64,000 nt of DNA. It comes from an uncultured Anaeromusa sp. (GTDB lineage Bacteria > Bacillota > Negativicutes > Anaeromusales > Anaeromusaceae). Numbering within the stretch: the stretch's first letter is position 1; every line of letters begins with the position of its first letter. Made by a program: the position numbers and the translations under genes. The notes under the pieces are model-generated. The model saw only the letters and a list, made by a program, of their open reading frames with translations, ran no database searches and had not been told where the DNA came from. The stretch is taken from NCBI RefSeq assembly GCF_963676855.1, contig NZ_OY781460.1, positions 1,775,520 to 1,839,519 on the forward strand. Direction: 5' to 3'. Shown one piece after another: positions 1 to 8,360 of the stretch.

Positions 1-1
1 G

Positions 2-193
2 TGGATCAACTATAAGATTTCGCCAACTTTTATGGAGAATGAAGAATTGCTGGTGTCATATCTGAAAGAAGGCTTTCTGAAAAATTCAGTGTATCAAAAA
101 GATTTAGAAGAGCTGAAGCAGCATCAAGATCAATGGCAAGGTTGTATCGTTCCGTCTCGAAAATCATTACAACAAAAACGAGAAAATAATTAA
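2..193 (+). CDS. ArsR-family regulator, C-terminal end (partial)
   Basis: The window opens inside a reading frame that gives 63 residues and stops at 191-193. The visible part (beginning WINYKISP) is rich in charged residues and resembles the segment after the winged helix in ArsR/SmtB repressors, where a short beta strand is followed by a Lys/Glu-rich tail. The DNA-binding domain lies outside the window. The stop is 15 bp before arsD, which fits an ars operon in which an arsenite-sensing repressor precedes its metallochaperone. The family call rests mainly on this context. Confidence 0.5.
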   Translation, partial: WINYKISPTFMENEELLVSYLKEGFLKNSVYQKDLEELKQHQDQWQGCIVPSRKSLQQKRENN

Positions 194-208
194 AGGAGTT
201 GCCTCATA

Positions 209-580
209 ATGAAAAAAATCACTTTTTTTGAACCGGCTATGTGTTGTTCTACAGGGGTTTGCGGTCCTAGCGTGAATCCGGAATTATTGAGAGTATCGAC
301 TATGTTGGATTTGCTTTCTAAACAGGGAATAACGGTGGAACGGTTTAATCTTTCTACCGTGCCGCAAGCGTTTGTTGATAATAAAGAGATTAGCAAATTG
401 CTGCAAGATAAAGGTGTAGAAGCATTACCAGCAATTTACGTTAATGATGAGTTGAAGCAAACTGGAAGTTATCCTACAACGGCAGAAGTCGCTGCCTGGT
501 TTGGGCTGCAGGAAAGTGTTTTGCAACCAGCTAAACGTTCGGAGGCTTCTTGCTGCTGCGGTGGAGAAGGTTGTTGTTAA
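209..580 (+). CDS. arsD: ArsD arsenite metallochaperone
   Basis: The 123-residue product matches ArsD in length and layout. ArsD binds As(III) or Sb(III) and hands it to the ArsA ATPase of the arsenite efflux pump. Cys12, Cys13 and Cys18 in MCCSTGVCG are the family's metal-binding trio, and the C-terminus carries further cysteines (SCCCGGEGCC). The fold between them is thioredoxin-like. A strong AAAGGAG ribosome site lies upstream of the ATG. No arsA or arsB follows in this window; a decayed sequence and an unrelated peroxidase do. The chaperone is therefore cut off from its usual pump partner here, although pump genes could lie upstream of the window. Confidence 0.93.
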   Translation: MKKITFFEPAMCCSTGVCGPSVNPELLRVSTMLDLLSKQGITVERFNLSTVPQAFVDNKEISKLLQDKGVEALPAIYVNDELKQTGSYPTTAEVAAWFGLQESVLQPAKRSEASCCCGGEGCC

Positions 581-613
581 ATCATGATGGTGAAGAACCT
601 CCATTTGATTTAA

Positions 614-834
614 TTGGTAAAATGCACCAATTGTTATTATTGCGGCGGCTTTTCTAAACTAGTTGAAAATGGCAATGATGAGTTATAGGCAAGATAACAA
701 GTGAATCGTGCGGTAGTTGTCCTTTACAACTTGATGGAGCGGCTTCTTGCGACAATGTGCAAGAGGCTGCTTCATTTTTAGTTAAGTATCAGTTGGTTGA
801 CAAACGCCAAGCAGTGGAATCTGATTACAATTGA
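614..834 (+). pseudogene. frameshifted relic of a small Cys-rich protein
   Basis: Two open stretches in different frames join head to tail here. The first starts at a TTG (614) and reads LVKCTNCYYCGGFSKLVENG before stopping near 682. The second continues from about 682 in another frame with SESCGSCPLQLDGAASC and ends with TGA at 832-834. Together they would give about 70 residues with two paired-cysteine clusters. A single frameshift near 680 would restore one frame. I do not recognise the family. It directly follows arsD, so it may have been part of the ars operon. Confidence 0.35.
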
Positions 835-984
835 ATACGGTAATTTCTTACTCTTCCTATCTAGATTATTTCATTCATTTTGGTATAGGCGTTACTATTG
901 CTTATTATGAGGATGCATGTATGATAAGTATAAGAAGACTTTTTGGGTGATATAGTCTTGCAGTGAATGAAAGGAGTAATGAAG

Positions 985-1470
985 ATGGGACTTTATGATA
1001 TTCATGTTCGAACCATTGAAGGTAATGAGCAGTCTATGGCCGAGTATAAGAATAAAGTTTTATTAATCGTCAACACTGCTAGTAAGTGTGGTTTTACTCC
1101 GCAGTACAGAGAACTGGAAGAACTATACCAACTATATAAGCAGGAAGATTTTATCGTATTAGGATTTCCTTGTAATCAGTTTTTAAAGCAAGAACCAGGC
1201 AGCAATGCGGAAATTCAGACGTTTTGTCAATTGAATTATGGTGTTAGTTTTCCGATGTTTGAAAAAATCAAGGTAAGAGGTAACGACGCTCATCCTTTGT
1301 TCAAATATTTAACCGAGCAGGCGCCTGGGTGGTTCGGAGATGCGGTGAAATGGAATTTTACTAAGTTTTTAGTTGACCGTCAAGGTAAGGTAATAAATCG
1401 TTACGCTCCCACCACAAATCCGAGAGAAATTGCGCCGGATATAGAAAAATTAATAAAGAATGAAGAGTAA
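985..1470 (+). CDS. glutathione peroxidase-family thiol peroxidase
   Basis: The protein has the hallmarks of the GPx family: the peroxidatic cysteine in NTASKCGFTP (Cys35), the GFPCNQF block with the catalytic Gln, and the WNFTKFLV block with the catalytic Trp. Bacterial members with Cys instead of selenocysteine usually reduce hydroperoxides with thioredoxin as donor. At 161 residues it has family length. In-frame ATGs occur at 967 and 979, but AAAGGAG (970-976) is correctly spaced only for the ATG at 985. A hairpin terminator at 1488 closes the unit. The next gene is thioredoxin-like and could be a redox partner, though a terminator separates them. Confidence 0.9.
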   Translation: MGLYDIHVRTIEGNEQSMAEYKNKVLLIVNTASKCGFTPQYRELEELYQLYKQEDFIVLGFPCNQFLKQEPGSNAEIQTFCQLNYGVSFPMFEKIKVRGNDAHPLFKYLTEQAPGWFGDAVKWNFTKFLVDRQGKVINRYAPTTNPREIAPDIEKLIKNEE

Positions 1471-1487
1471 TATGGGAAGTTCTATTG

Positions 1488-1519
1488 TTCGCCTAGGCAT
1501 TAGCCCTAGGCGAATTTTT
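1488..1519 (+). terminator. rho-independent terminator after the peroxidase
   Basis: A perfect 10-bp stem (TTCGCCTAGG with CCTAGGCGAA) encloses a 7-nt loop and is followed by five T residues. It resembles the terminator after fumC at 3509. Confidence 0.85.
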
Positions 1520-1732
1520 CTTATGTGCGTAAGCATTTTGCTCAAGCAACTTCAGTAAGAATTGGGCTGCTGTATGTCGTAAAACGAAGGGCAAAGCAGG
1601 AGATTTTAGAAAGCGAGAGAATGTTATTAATAAAGAATCGTAAGAAAAATGTATTGTTGAATTCCGAACAAACCTAATAGGGAAAATAGATACTGGCAAT
1701 TTAGAATGTAAGTATAAGGAAGGTGATTGCTT

Positions 1733-2002
1733 ATGAAAGATATTACGGTGCTTATAACAGATTGGTGTCCTCATTGCAAAAGAGCAATTAACTGGATTGA
1801 TGAGGTAAAACAGGAAAATCCGAAATATAAAGAGATTAAAGTAGAAATTATTGATGAAGAGAAAACGCCCGAAATGGCCAAGCAATACGATTACTACTAT
1901 GTTCCAACGTACTTTGTAGGATCGCGTAAAGCCTTTGAAGGCGGCACTACGAAAGAGATTGTGCGCAAAGTGTTTGAAGAGGCTAGTGATATGGAAGCTT
2001 AG
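1733..2002 (+). CDS. thioredoxin/glutaredoxin-like protein, WCPHC motif
   Basis: This 89-residue protein has the redox motif WCPHC (Cys12, Cys15) after a first beta strand, and a VPTYFVG segment carrying the cis-proline typical of the thioredoxin fold. Small glutaredoxin-like proteins of this type act as cytoplasmic disulfide reductases. A TTG at 1727 is in frame, but the GGAAGGTG ribosome site at about 1717-1725 fits the ATG at 1733. It lies 54 bp before fumC on the same strand, so the two are probably cotranscribed. Confidence 0.8.
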   Translation: MKDITVLITDWCPHCKRAINWIDEVKQENPKYKEIKVEIIDEEKTPEMAKQYDYYYVPTYFVGSRKAFEGGTTKEIVRKVFEEASDMEA

Positions 2003-2056
2003 TTCTGAAAATGGGGTCATTTTGAAATACCTTGCATGGAAAAAGGAGGAATTGTT

Positions 2057-3445
2057 ATGGAATACCGCATAGAAAAGGACTCGATCGGGGAAATAAAAGT
2101 GCCTGTTGATAAACTATGGGGGGCTCAGACACAGCGGAGTTTTGAAAATTTTCGTATCGGTACTGAAAAAATTCCGCTGGAGTTGGTAGCTGTATTTGGC
2201 GTGCTGAAACGAGCTGCCGCTGCTGTAAACAAGGAGCTAGGCTTGCTGGATGAAGTTAGAGCCGACGCGATTATTGCAGCATGCGATGAATTGTTAGAGG
2301 GTAAGCTGGAAGGCAACTTCCCTTTATCCGTATGGCAAACAGGCAGCGGTACCCAGTTTAATATGAATATTAATGAAGTGCTGGCCCATCGGGCTGAACA
2401 AATTTTAGCGGCCAAGGGGCAAAAAATAAAAGTGCATCCTAATGACCATGTGAATCGTTCACAAAGCTCTAATGATATTTTTCCCACCTCCTTGCACGTG
2501 GCTGCGTTGACGCTGATTCGGAAGCAACTGTTACCGGCGCTAGAGGCATTATTGCATACGTTGCAGTGCAAATCGGAAGAATATAATAGCATCATAAAAA
2601 TAGGGCGGACGCACTTAATGGATGCGACGCCGTTGACGCTCGGACAGGAAATTAGCGGCTGGGCGGGGATGCTAGAGCGAAATCAAACGATGCTTGTTAC
2701 AGGTCTGGATTTTTTACGCAAGCTGGCTATGGGCGGAACGGCGGTCGGGACAGGAATTAATTCGCATCCTGACTTTGCGGTTGCCATTGCAGCTGAGATC
2801 AGTCGGCTTACGGGAGAGCATTTTGAGACGTCGCCCAATAAATTTCATGCGCTTACCAGTAAAGATGAAATGGTGGCCGTACATGGCTTATTGAAAGCCT
2901 TAGCCGCGGATTTGATGAAGATAGCGAATGATGTCCGATGGTTGGCCAGCGGACCGCGATGCGGCATTGGTGAAATTACGATACCGTCCAATGAACCGGG
3001 AAGTTCAATAATGCCCTCCAAAGTGAACCCTACCCAGGCGGAGGCGCTGACGATGGTAGTAACGCAAATTTTTGGCAATGATACGACGGTGTCTTTTGCG
3101 GCGAGCCAGGGGAATTTTCAGTTGAATGTGTTTATGCCGGTTATTGCGTATAATTTTATACAATCCGTCCGGCTGCTTAGTGACGCTATGAATTCATTTA
3201 ACGAAAAGTGTGCAGTGGGGATCGAGCCTAATTTGAAAAAAATTGACCATAATTTGAATCAATCCTTAATCTTGATTACCGGCTTAGTTCCGTTGATTGG
3301 ATATGATAAAGCTGCTGAAATTGCCAAGAAGGCGTTTCATGAGAATATCACCTTAAAAGAGGCGGCTATGGCGACTGGGTATGTGAGTGAGGCTGATTAC
3401 GATCTCTATATGGACCCTTCTAAATTGATAACGGCTCGTAGCTAG
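2057..3445 (+). CDS. fumC: class II fumarate hydratase
   Basis: This is the oxygen-stable, iron-free fumarase that interconverts fumarate and L-malate in the cytoplasm. The signature loop GSSIMPSKVNP, with the catalytic serine pair, is present. Conserved blocks SVWQTGSGTQFNMN, HPNDHVNRSQSSND and GRTHLMDATP follow the order of the fumarase/aspartase superfamily. The 462-residue length is normal. GTGTQFNMN-type and GRTHLMDA wording favours fumarase over aspartase. An in-frame ATG at 2036 precedes the AAAAGGAGG site, so the ATG at 2057 is the start. A degenerate copy of the last ~190 bp occurs at 9378-9570. Confidence 0.95.
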   Translation: MEYRIEKDSIGEIKVPVDKLWGAQTQRSFENFRIGTEKIPLELVAVFGVLKRAAAAVNKELGLLDEVRADAIIAACDELLEGKLEGNFPLSVWQTGSGTQFNMNINEVLAHRAEQILAAKGQKIKVHPNDHVNRSQSSNDIFPTSLHVAALTLIRKQLLPALEALLHTLQCKSEEYNSIIKIGRTHLMDATPLTLGQEISGWAGMLERNQTMLVTGLDFLRKLAMGGTAVGTGINSHPDFAVAIAAEISRLTGEHFETSPNKFHALTSKDEMVAVHGLLKALAADLMKIANDVRWLASGPRCGIGEITIPSNEPGSSIMPSKVNPTQAEALTMVVTQIFGNDTTVSFAASQGNFQLNVFMPVIAYNFIQSVRLLSDAMNSFNEKCAVGIEPNLKKIDHNLNQSLILITGLVPLIGYDKAAEIAKKAFHENITLKEAAMATGYVSEADYDLYMDPSKLITARS

Positions 3446-3508
3446 GAACTTTAAATTTCTAGCACTCCCCAAGCGATTTACACTGGAATATACTCAGTAC
3501 AAACAATG

Positions 3509-3545
3509 TTCGCCTAGACGTTATGTTTAGGCGAATTTTTTCTTT
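3509..3545 (+). terminator. rho-independent terminator after fumC
   Basis: A stem of TTCGCCTA with TTAGGCGAA encloses a short loop and is followed by a T-rich run. The stem sequence is nearly the same as that of the terminator at 1488. Confidence 0.8.
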
Positions 3546-3619
3546 TAATAGGGGTTTTGCGAGATGGTTCTGATTAGTCAGTGGCTTGCTACGATGGGGG
3601 AACAGCTATAAGCGCTGGC

Positions 3620-4498
3620 TCATGGTAAGGCCTTGGAAAGCTCTTCGTGGAATAAGGCGGCTGCTTTAGAAAAGAATCGATGTTGTTTCCAAATAAGGTA
3701 AACGCGTGCGGGAAGATTGGGATAAAGTGGACGAAAACAAAAAGGGCTGTCTTGGTCAGTTGGGATAATTCGATCTAAGCAAAGTGCGTAGCCGAGGCCT
3801 TCTTTCACCATAAGAGAGGCGTTATAAAGAAGATTATAGGTGGTGAAGATATGCAGCTGTTCTGGTTCTTTTTTCAACCAGTGGTAAAGTTCGTGAGTAG
3901 AGAGCGATTGTTGTGAGACGAGTAAAGGAACGTCCCATAGATCTTGGGCCAGGATCGTTTTTTTATTACTTAACGGAGAGTCCTTGCGCATGAGTACTCC
4001 CCAAGTGTCGGTATCCGGAAGTTCAAGAGAATGATATCGCTTAATATCGGAAGGCTCAATCAATACGCCAAAGTCTAACAACCCTTTTTCTAAACGTTCA
4101 ATTACATCATCGGCTTTAGCACTGAACAAATGATAATGTATCTGGGGATAGCTAGTTTGTAAATTTTTTGCGATTTTTGCTAAAAATTGCATAGCATAGG
4201 TTTCGCCGCAGCCAATATAGATATCGCCAGCCATTACGGCAGTAGAGTATTGAAACTCCTGTTTCGTTTTTTCGGTTAGTGTCGTGATTTCTTCTGCTCG
4301 TTTGCGTAATAGCATACCCGCTTCGGTGAGCGTAGTTTTGCGCTTGCCACGATTTAGAAGCTGTACGCCGAGTTCTTCCTCCAGCTCGGAAAGCTGGCGT
4401 GAAAGCGTTGGCTGAGTAATATGAAGGATATCAGCAGCGCGAGAGATATTTTCTTCTCTCGCCACAGTTAAAAAATATGATAGAACTCGTAATTCCAT
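3620..4498 (-). CDS. LysR-family transcriptional regulator
   Basis: The first 60 residues form the LysR helix-turn-helix (ISRAADILHITQPTLSRQLSELEEELG), followed by a periplasmic-binding-protein-like effector domain; 292 residues is standard length. The start is the ATG at 4498 because a GGAGG site lies just upstream, and the 22 upstream codons of the open frame have no such site. It is divergent from the secreted hydrolase at 4669 with 170 bp between them. LysR proteins commonly control the divergent neighbour, so that hydrolase and perhaps the MFS gene are the likely targets. Confidence 0.92.
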   Translation of the reverse strand: MELRVLSYFLTVAREENISRAADILHITQPTLSRQLSELEEELGVQLLNRGKRKTTLTEAGMLLRKRAEEITTLTEKTKQEFQYSTAVMAGDIYIGCGETYAMQFLAKIAKNLQTSYPQIHYHLFSAKADDVIERLEKGLLDFGVLIEPSDIKRYHSLELPDTDTWGVLMRKDSPLSNKKTILAQDLWDVPLLVSQQSLSTHELYHWLKKEPEQLHIFTTYNLLYNASLMVKEGLGYALCLDRIIPTDQDSPFCFRPLYPNLPARVYLIWKQHRFFSKAAALFHEELSKALP

Positions 4499-4586
4499 AA
4501 TAAACCTCCAGTTGAATAAATAAGCAGTGTGTTCTCTTTGAATTTTACAATGCTTTTTAGGCATCGTAAAGGATGCATGATAAGTA

Positions 4587-4616
4587 TTGGTAATGAATAT
4601 AATCGGGCGGTATAAT
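4587..4616 (+). promoter_or_regulatory. probable sigma-A promoter of the hydrolase gene
   Basis: TTGGTA and a perfect TATAAT (4611-4616) are separated by 18 bp, about 50 bp upstream of the hydrolase start. It lies in the divergent region shared with the LysR gene, where a LysR operator would be expected. Confidence 0.5.
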
Positions 4617-4668
4617 TAGCAAAACAAATAAACCAACTCAAGCAATAATCAAAAGGAGATTGAATGAC

Positions 4669-5775
4669 ATGAGAAGATATAGTCGGAAGTTAACGAGAAT
4701 GATAGTGTGCAGCCTGGCCATTGGTTTTTGTGTTGCAGGCGGGATTGGGGAGGTATCAGCGGCAGAGAAAAAAATTCCGGCAAGGATTGAGGCCGATAAG
4801 AAGCTTCCTTCAGGGGATATGTCTAATGGTGCAGATAATTTCTACAAGAGTGATAAGGTTGATAGCCAACAAGTATCCTTCCACAATATTTATAATATGA
4901 AAGTGGCTGGAAACTTATTTGTACCGAAAACCCTAGATCAAAACAAAAAACATCCGGCCATCATTGTAGGGCATCCAATGGGCGCGGTAAAAGAACAAAG
5001 TGCAAATCTTTATGCGCAGAAAATGGCGGAGCAAGGGTATGTAACAATTTCTTTTGATCTTTCTTTTTGGGGAGACAGTGAAGGGCAGCCCCGTAATAGT
5101 GTGTCGCCAGACATCTACGCCGATGATTTCAGTGCGGCGGTAGATTATCTTACTACGTTGCCGTATGTTGATACAGAAAATATTGGCGTTATCGGTATTT
5201 GCGGCAGCGGTAGTTTCGCTATAAGTGAAGCTAAAATAGACTCTCGCTTGAAGGCGGTTGCTACCGTTAGTATGTATGATATGGGGGCCGCTACAAGAAA
5301 TGCATTGCATCAAAGCCAGACACTGGAGCAACGTAAGCAGATGGTAGAGGCAGCTTCAAAACAGAGGACGGCAGAATATAGCGGAAAGCAACGAGTGTAT
5401 GTTGGCGGAACAGCGGATACAGAAGCAGAAGCCACCTCGCCGATAGCAAAAGAATTCTATGATTTCTATCGGACTTCTCGCGGCTCGGCTGGGGATATTA
5501 AAAACCATACAACACACCCCACCATGACAAGTGGCGTAAAGTTCTTGAATTTTCATCCATTCAATGACCTCGAAATGATTTCTCCCAGACCGCTGTTGTT
5601 TATAACGGGTACAGAAGCGCATTCCCGTGAATTCAGTGAAGATGCTTATGCAAAAGCGGCTGAACCGAAAGAGCTATATTTCGTTCCTAACGCCGGGCAC
5701 GGAGACCTTTATGATCGTACAGAGCTTATTCCCTTTGCTAAACTCGCAGAGTTTTTTGGAAAATACTTGAGATGA
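4669..5775 (+). CDS. exported alpha/beta hydrolase with Cys nucleophile elbow
   Basis: The 368-residue protein begins with a basic N-terminus, a hydrophobic stretch and an ASA-like cleavage region, so it is probably exported. The alpha/beta hydrolase core follows: an oxyanion block GHPMGAVKEQ, a nucleophile elbow GICGSG whose central residue is Cys178 rather than Ser, and a C-terminal PNAGHGDLYD that supplies the catalytic His. A Cys elbow recalls dienelactone-hydrolase and YcjY-like enzymes. The substrate is unknown. A TTG at 4660 overlaps the AAAAGGAG site, so the ATG at 4669 is preferred. LysR is divergent and a strong terminator follows. Confidence 0.85.
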   Translation: MRRYSRKLTRMIVCSLAIGFCVAGGIGEVSAAEKKIPARIEADKKLPSGDMSNGADNFYKSDKVDSQQVSFHNIYNMKVAGNLFVPKTLDQNKKHPAIIVGHPMGAVKEQSANLYAQKMAEQGYVTISFDLSFWGDSEGQPRNSVSPDIYADDFSAAVDYLTTLPYVDTENIGVIGICGSGSFAISEAKIDSRLKAVATVSMYDMGAATRNALHQSQTLEQRKQMVEAASKQRTAEYSGKQRVYVGGTADTEAEATSPIAKEFYDFYRTSRGSAGDIKNHTTHPTMTSGVKFLNFHPFNDLEMISPRPLLFITGTEAHSREFSEDAYAKAAEPKELYFVPNAGHGDLYDRTELIPFAKLAEFFGKYLR

Positions 5776-5830
5776 GATACTGAAGAATGGTTTGCGACTA
5801 GAGTAAAAGCAAATCGTAACCTATTTTAAA

Positions 5831-5877
5831 GTACAGCCATTGCAGCACAAGAGTTGTTCAATGGCTGTACCTTTTTA
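5831..5877 (+). terminator. rho-independent terminator after the hydrolase
   Basis: A perfect 12-bp stem (GTACAGCCATTG with its complement) with a 16-nt loop is followed by CTTTTTATTT. Confidence 0.85.
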
Positions 5878-5961
5878 TTTAAGAGGAACAGTACCCTTGG
5901 TATGCGGCAAAAGCAGGAGCATAGAAGTTGGTTCGTTAGAATTTGTTAAAACAAGAGGGGT

Positions 5962-7170
5962 ATGCAGCCGTTGAAGAAGCAAAATGATTTACTCATAATG
6001 ATCTTGACTGTAGGAGTTTTTGGTATTTTAAACACGGAAATGGGTATGGTCGGGATACTGCCTTTTATGGCGGAAAGGTTTCAAGTCAGTATATCTCAAG
6101 CTGGTTTACTCGTAAGTCTGTTTGCGTTAGTTGTAGCTATTTCCGGACCTACCATGCCACTTCTATTTTCGGGGCTTGACCGTAAGAAAGTGATGTTGTT
6201 GGTGCTTGGGATTTTTACGGCAGGAAATATTGTCGCCGTTTTTGCGCCTAACTTTGAAACGGCTCTGCTGTCGCGAGTGATCCCGGCTTTCTTTCATCCG
6301 ATTTATTGCTCACTGGCCTTTTCGGTAGCGGCTGCCTCAGTTAAACCAGAAGAGGCTCCCCAAGCGGTAGCAAAAGTATTCATTGGCGTATCTGCCGGAA
6401 TGGTTATTGGCGTACCTGTTAGTAATTTCATTGCCGCTGCGGTTTCTCTTGAGATGGCTATAGCGTTTTTTGCCCTTGTCACTGCGCTGGCGTTGCTGGC
6501 GACCTTTTTCTGGGTACCTTCTATGCCAATAGAGAAGCGGCTGTCTTATGGGGAACAGGTAAGGGTACTGAAAAAATCAGTAACATGGCTATCCTTGATC
6601 GCAGTGCTCCTGCTGAACGGCGCCGTATTTGGCGTGTTTAGCTATCTAGCAAAATATTTAGAAACGGTTACGCATTTTTCCTGGAGTGCAATTAGCTTGG
6701 TTCTATTTGTGTATGGAATGGCCAATATTCTCGGCAGTATGCTTGCGGGGCGTTTGCTTACTAAGAATGCAAATAAAACGGTAGCCGCTTTTCCGTTTTT
6801 CTTGGGAGCGCTCTATCTGATTCTATTTCTAGTAGGTGAACTCACTATGCCTACGGCAGTGATTGTCTTTATTTGGGGCGTTTTAGGAGGAATCGGGGCT
6901 AATATCAATCAGTATTGGGTTTCCACAGCGGCACCGGAAGCGCCGGATTTTGCTAATGGGTTGTTTCTCACCTCCGCTAATTTAGGGGTGACGGTTGGCG
7001 CTGCGGTATGCGGCTATTTCATATCCGAAATTGGCATGGAATTCGTTATGCTTGGAGGCATTATTTTTGCCGTGCTAAGCAGCGGCTTTATTTTTATACG
7101 TCTCTACTGCTCCACAACGGGCGGAAAAATAGCGCCTGAGGAAGAGTGCGAAAAAAGCGTAGCCTATTGA
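5962..7170 (+). CDS. MFS transporter, DHA1/AraJ-like efflux pump
   Basis: About 402 residues with twelve predicted membrane helices and the MFS layout. The first loop has GLDRKKVMLL, a variant of the conserved motif between helices 2 and 3, and the proline/glycine pattern in helix 5 (AGMVIGVPVSNFIAA) is typical of DHA1 drug/proton antiporters and sugar efflux proteins such as AraJ. The substrate cannot be read. The ATG at 5962 lies only 1 nt from an AGAGGGG site; the in-frame TTG at 5971 is better spaced and may be the true start. It follows the hydrolase terminator and precedes a MerR-type promoter. Confidence 0.85.
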   Translation: MQPLKKQNDLLIMILTVGVFGILNTEMGMVGILPFMAERFQVSISQAGLLVSLFALVVAISGPTMPLLFSGLDRKKVMLLVLGIFTAGNIVAVFAPNFETALLSRVIPAFFHPIYCSLAFSVAAASVKPEEAPQAVAKVFIGVSAGMVIGVPVSNFIAAAVSLEMAIAFFALVTALALLATFFWVPSMPIEKRLSYGEQVRVLKKSVTWLSLIAVLLLNGAVFGVFSYLAKYLETVTHFSWSAISLVLFVYGMANILGSMLAGRLLTKNANKTVAAFPFFLGALYLILFLVGELTMPTAVIVFIWGVLGGIGANINQYWVSTAAPEAPDFANGLFLTSANLGVTVGAAVCGYFISEIGMEFVMLGGIIFAVLSSGFIFIRLYCSTTGGKIAPEEECEKSVAY

Positions 7171-7209
7171 TTGAGTGGTTTCCCAAAATGGAAAGCTCGC
7201 CAAAAGAAC

Positions 7210-7240
7210 TTGACCTGGTGTTAACTCTAGGTGTTAGACT
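7210..7240 (+). promoter_or_regulatory. MerR-type promoter with 19-bp spacer (merR autoregulation)
   Basis: TTGACC and TAGACT are separated by exactly 19 bp. The spacer holds an imperfect palindrome centred on GTTAAC (ACCTGGTGTTAACTCTAGGT). Overlong spacers with such a palindrome are the hallmark of promoters that MerR proteins activate by twisting the DNA. It points at the MerR gene starting at 7334 and probably drives the genes through 9377. Confidence 0.7.
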
Positions 7241-7333
7241 GATTTTGAAGTGCTGTTGTGGAAATGTTATAAACGGCACAGCGACGTAGTTGCTTTACCT
7301 TGTCTACACAAACTGCTGTAAGGAGTGAATCAG

Positions 7334-7720
7334 ATGATCATCTCGGAAGTAAGCGAAAAATACGGGTTAACGCATGATACACTGCGTTATTACGAACGAA
7401 TCGGCCTTATTCCTCCGGTTAAACGCAGGCCTAATGGAATTCGCGAATATGATGACTATAGCTGTGGATGGATTGAATTTATTTTCTGTATGCGAAAAGC
7501 CGGTCTACCTATAGAAACTCTTGTTGAGTATGTTCAACTTTATCAACAAGGGGCAGCTACGAAAGAGGCCAGGAAGGGACTTTTGCTGGGGGAATATCGT
7601 CGTTTGGACGAACGCATTGTTGAATTGCAGGCCATTAAAAAACGTTTGCTGTGCAAAATTGACAATTACAATCATCTTGAGGAATCGGTAGAAACTATGG
7701 ATAAAGATAAGCAAGCATGA
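7334..7720 (+). CDS. short MerR-family regulator (AdhR-like)
   Basis: This is a 128-residue MerR protein. It has an N-terminal winged HTH (SEVSEKYGLTHDTLRYYERIGLIPP), the RRPNGIREY wing and a C-terminal dimerising coiled coil, with no large effector domain. That matches the short AdhR/NmlR group, which often respond to aldehydes or electrophiles. No cysteine pair typical of metal sensors is evident. AAGGAG at 7320-7325 sets the ATG at 7334. The gene lies under a MerR-type promoter and its stop overlaps an open frame leading into the lipoprotein gene, so it probably heads a four-gene unit. Confidence 0.9.
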   Translation: MIISEVSEKYGLTHDTLRYYERIGLIPPVKRRPNGIREYDDYSCGWIEFIFCMRKAGLPIETLVEYVQLYQQGAATKEARKGLLLGEYRRLDERIVELQAIKKRLLCKIDNYNHLEESVETMDKDKQA

Positions 7721-7746
7721 GGCTTGTTGAAGCTGGAGAAGTATAC

Positions 7747-8307
7747 GTGAAAATAAAAGGGATAAATCGATTCCTCCTGTTGTTATCGGTTCTTTTGGCT
7801 TTCCTACTGACTGCTTGCAGCTTTACCGAGACTTCTGGGGTAACAGCAGTAAGTAATGCTGAAAATTTGGGTTCACCAACGTCAAATTTTAAAGCATTTA
7901 CAGAAAGTAACCAGAGCCAACAAAGCAACCACGTTGAAAGTGAGAAAAGGATAAACGCAAAGATTACGGTTGGTGACAAGGTTTTCGCTGTGAAGCTTTA
8001 TAATAACGAAACAACAAGAGCCTTGCTTGCGAAGCTGCCGATGACTGTTAGTATGACGGAACTGAATGGCCGGGAGAAATATTATCATTTATCAGAGAAA
8101 CTGCCTACCCAAGCGACAGAGACGCCTGCAATAATCCATGAGGGAGAGATCATGTGTTGGTCATCTAATAGCCTAGTACTATTCTATAATACGTTTTCCA
8201 ATTCGTATGGTGGATACGTCAGACTTGGCTATATAGAAGACATTGCCGGGCTGAAAGAGATCATGGGAAAGGGAGCTGTACAGGTTACATTTGAAATCAG
8301 CAAATGA
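7747..8307 (+). CDS. lipoprotein with cyclophilin-like fold domain
   Basis: The protein has a lipoprotein signal ending in LTAC (Cys24), a Ser/Asn/Gln-rich linker, and a domain that begins INAKITVGDKVFAVKLYNNETTRALLAKLP. That opening is characteristic of the small cyclophilin-like beta-barrel family often found beside flavin reductases and cupins. The frame is open from 7717, overlapping the merR stop, but the GTG at 7747 has the properly spaced GGAGAA site. Such proteins occur in MerR-controlled redox operons, and here the flavin reductase and cupin follow directly. Exact function is not known. Confidence 0.75.
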   Translation: MKIKGINRFLLLLSVLLAFLLTACSFTETSGVTAVSNAENLGSPTSNFKAFTESNQSQQSNHVESEKRINAKITVGDKVFAVKLYNNETTRALLAKLPMTVSMTELNGREKYYHLSEKLPTQATETPAIIHEGEIMCWSSNSLVLFYNTFSNSYGGYVRLGYIEDIAGLKEIMGKGAVQVTFEISK

Positions 8308-8360
8308 TTAGTGAGTGCTTTAAGGCCTGATTATAAAAAACATGACAGGAGACAACTAGA

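Noticed and set aside
1493..2020. 175-residue minus-strand frame
   Set aside because: It covers the antisense of the thioredoxin-like gene and a terminator, has no ribosome site and no recognisable motif.
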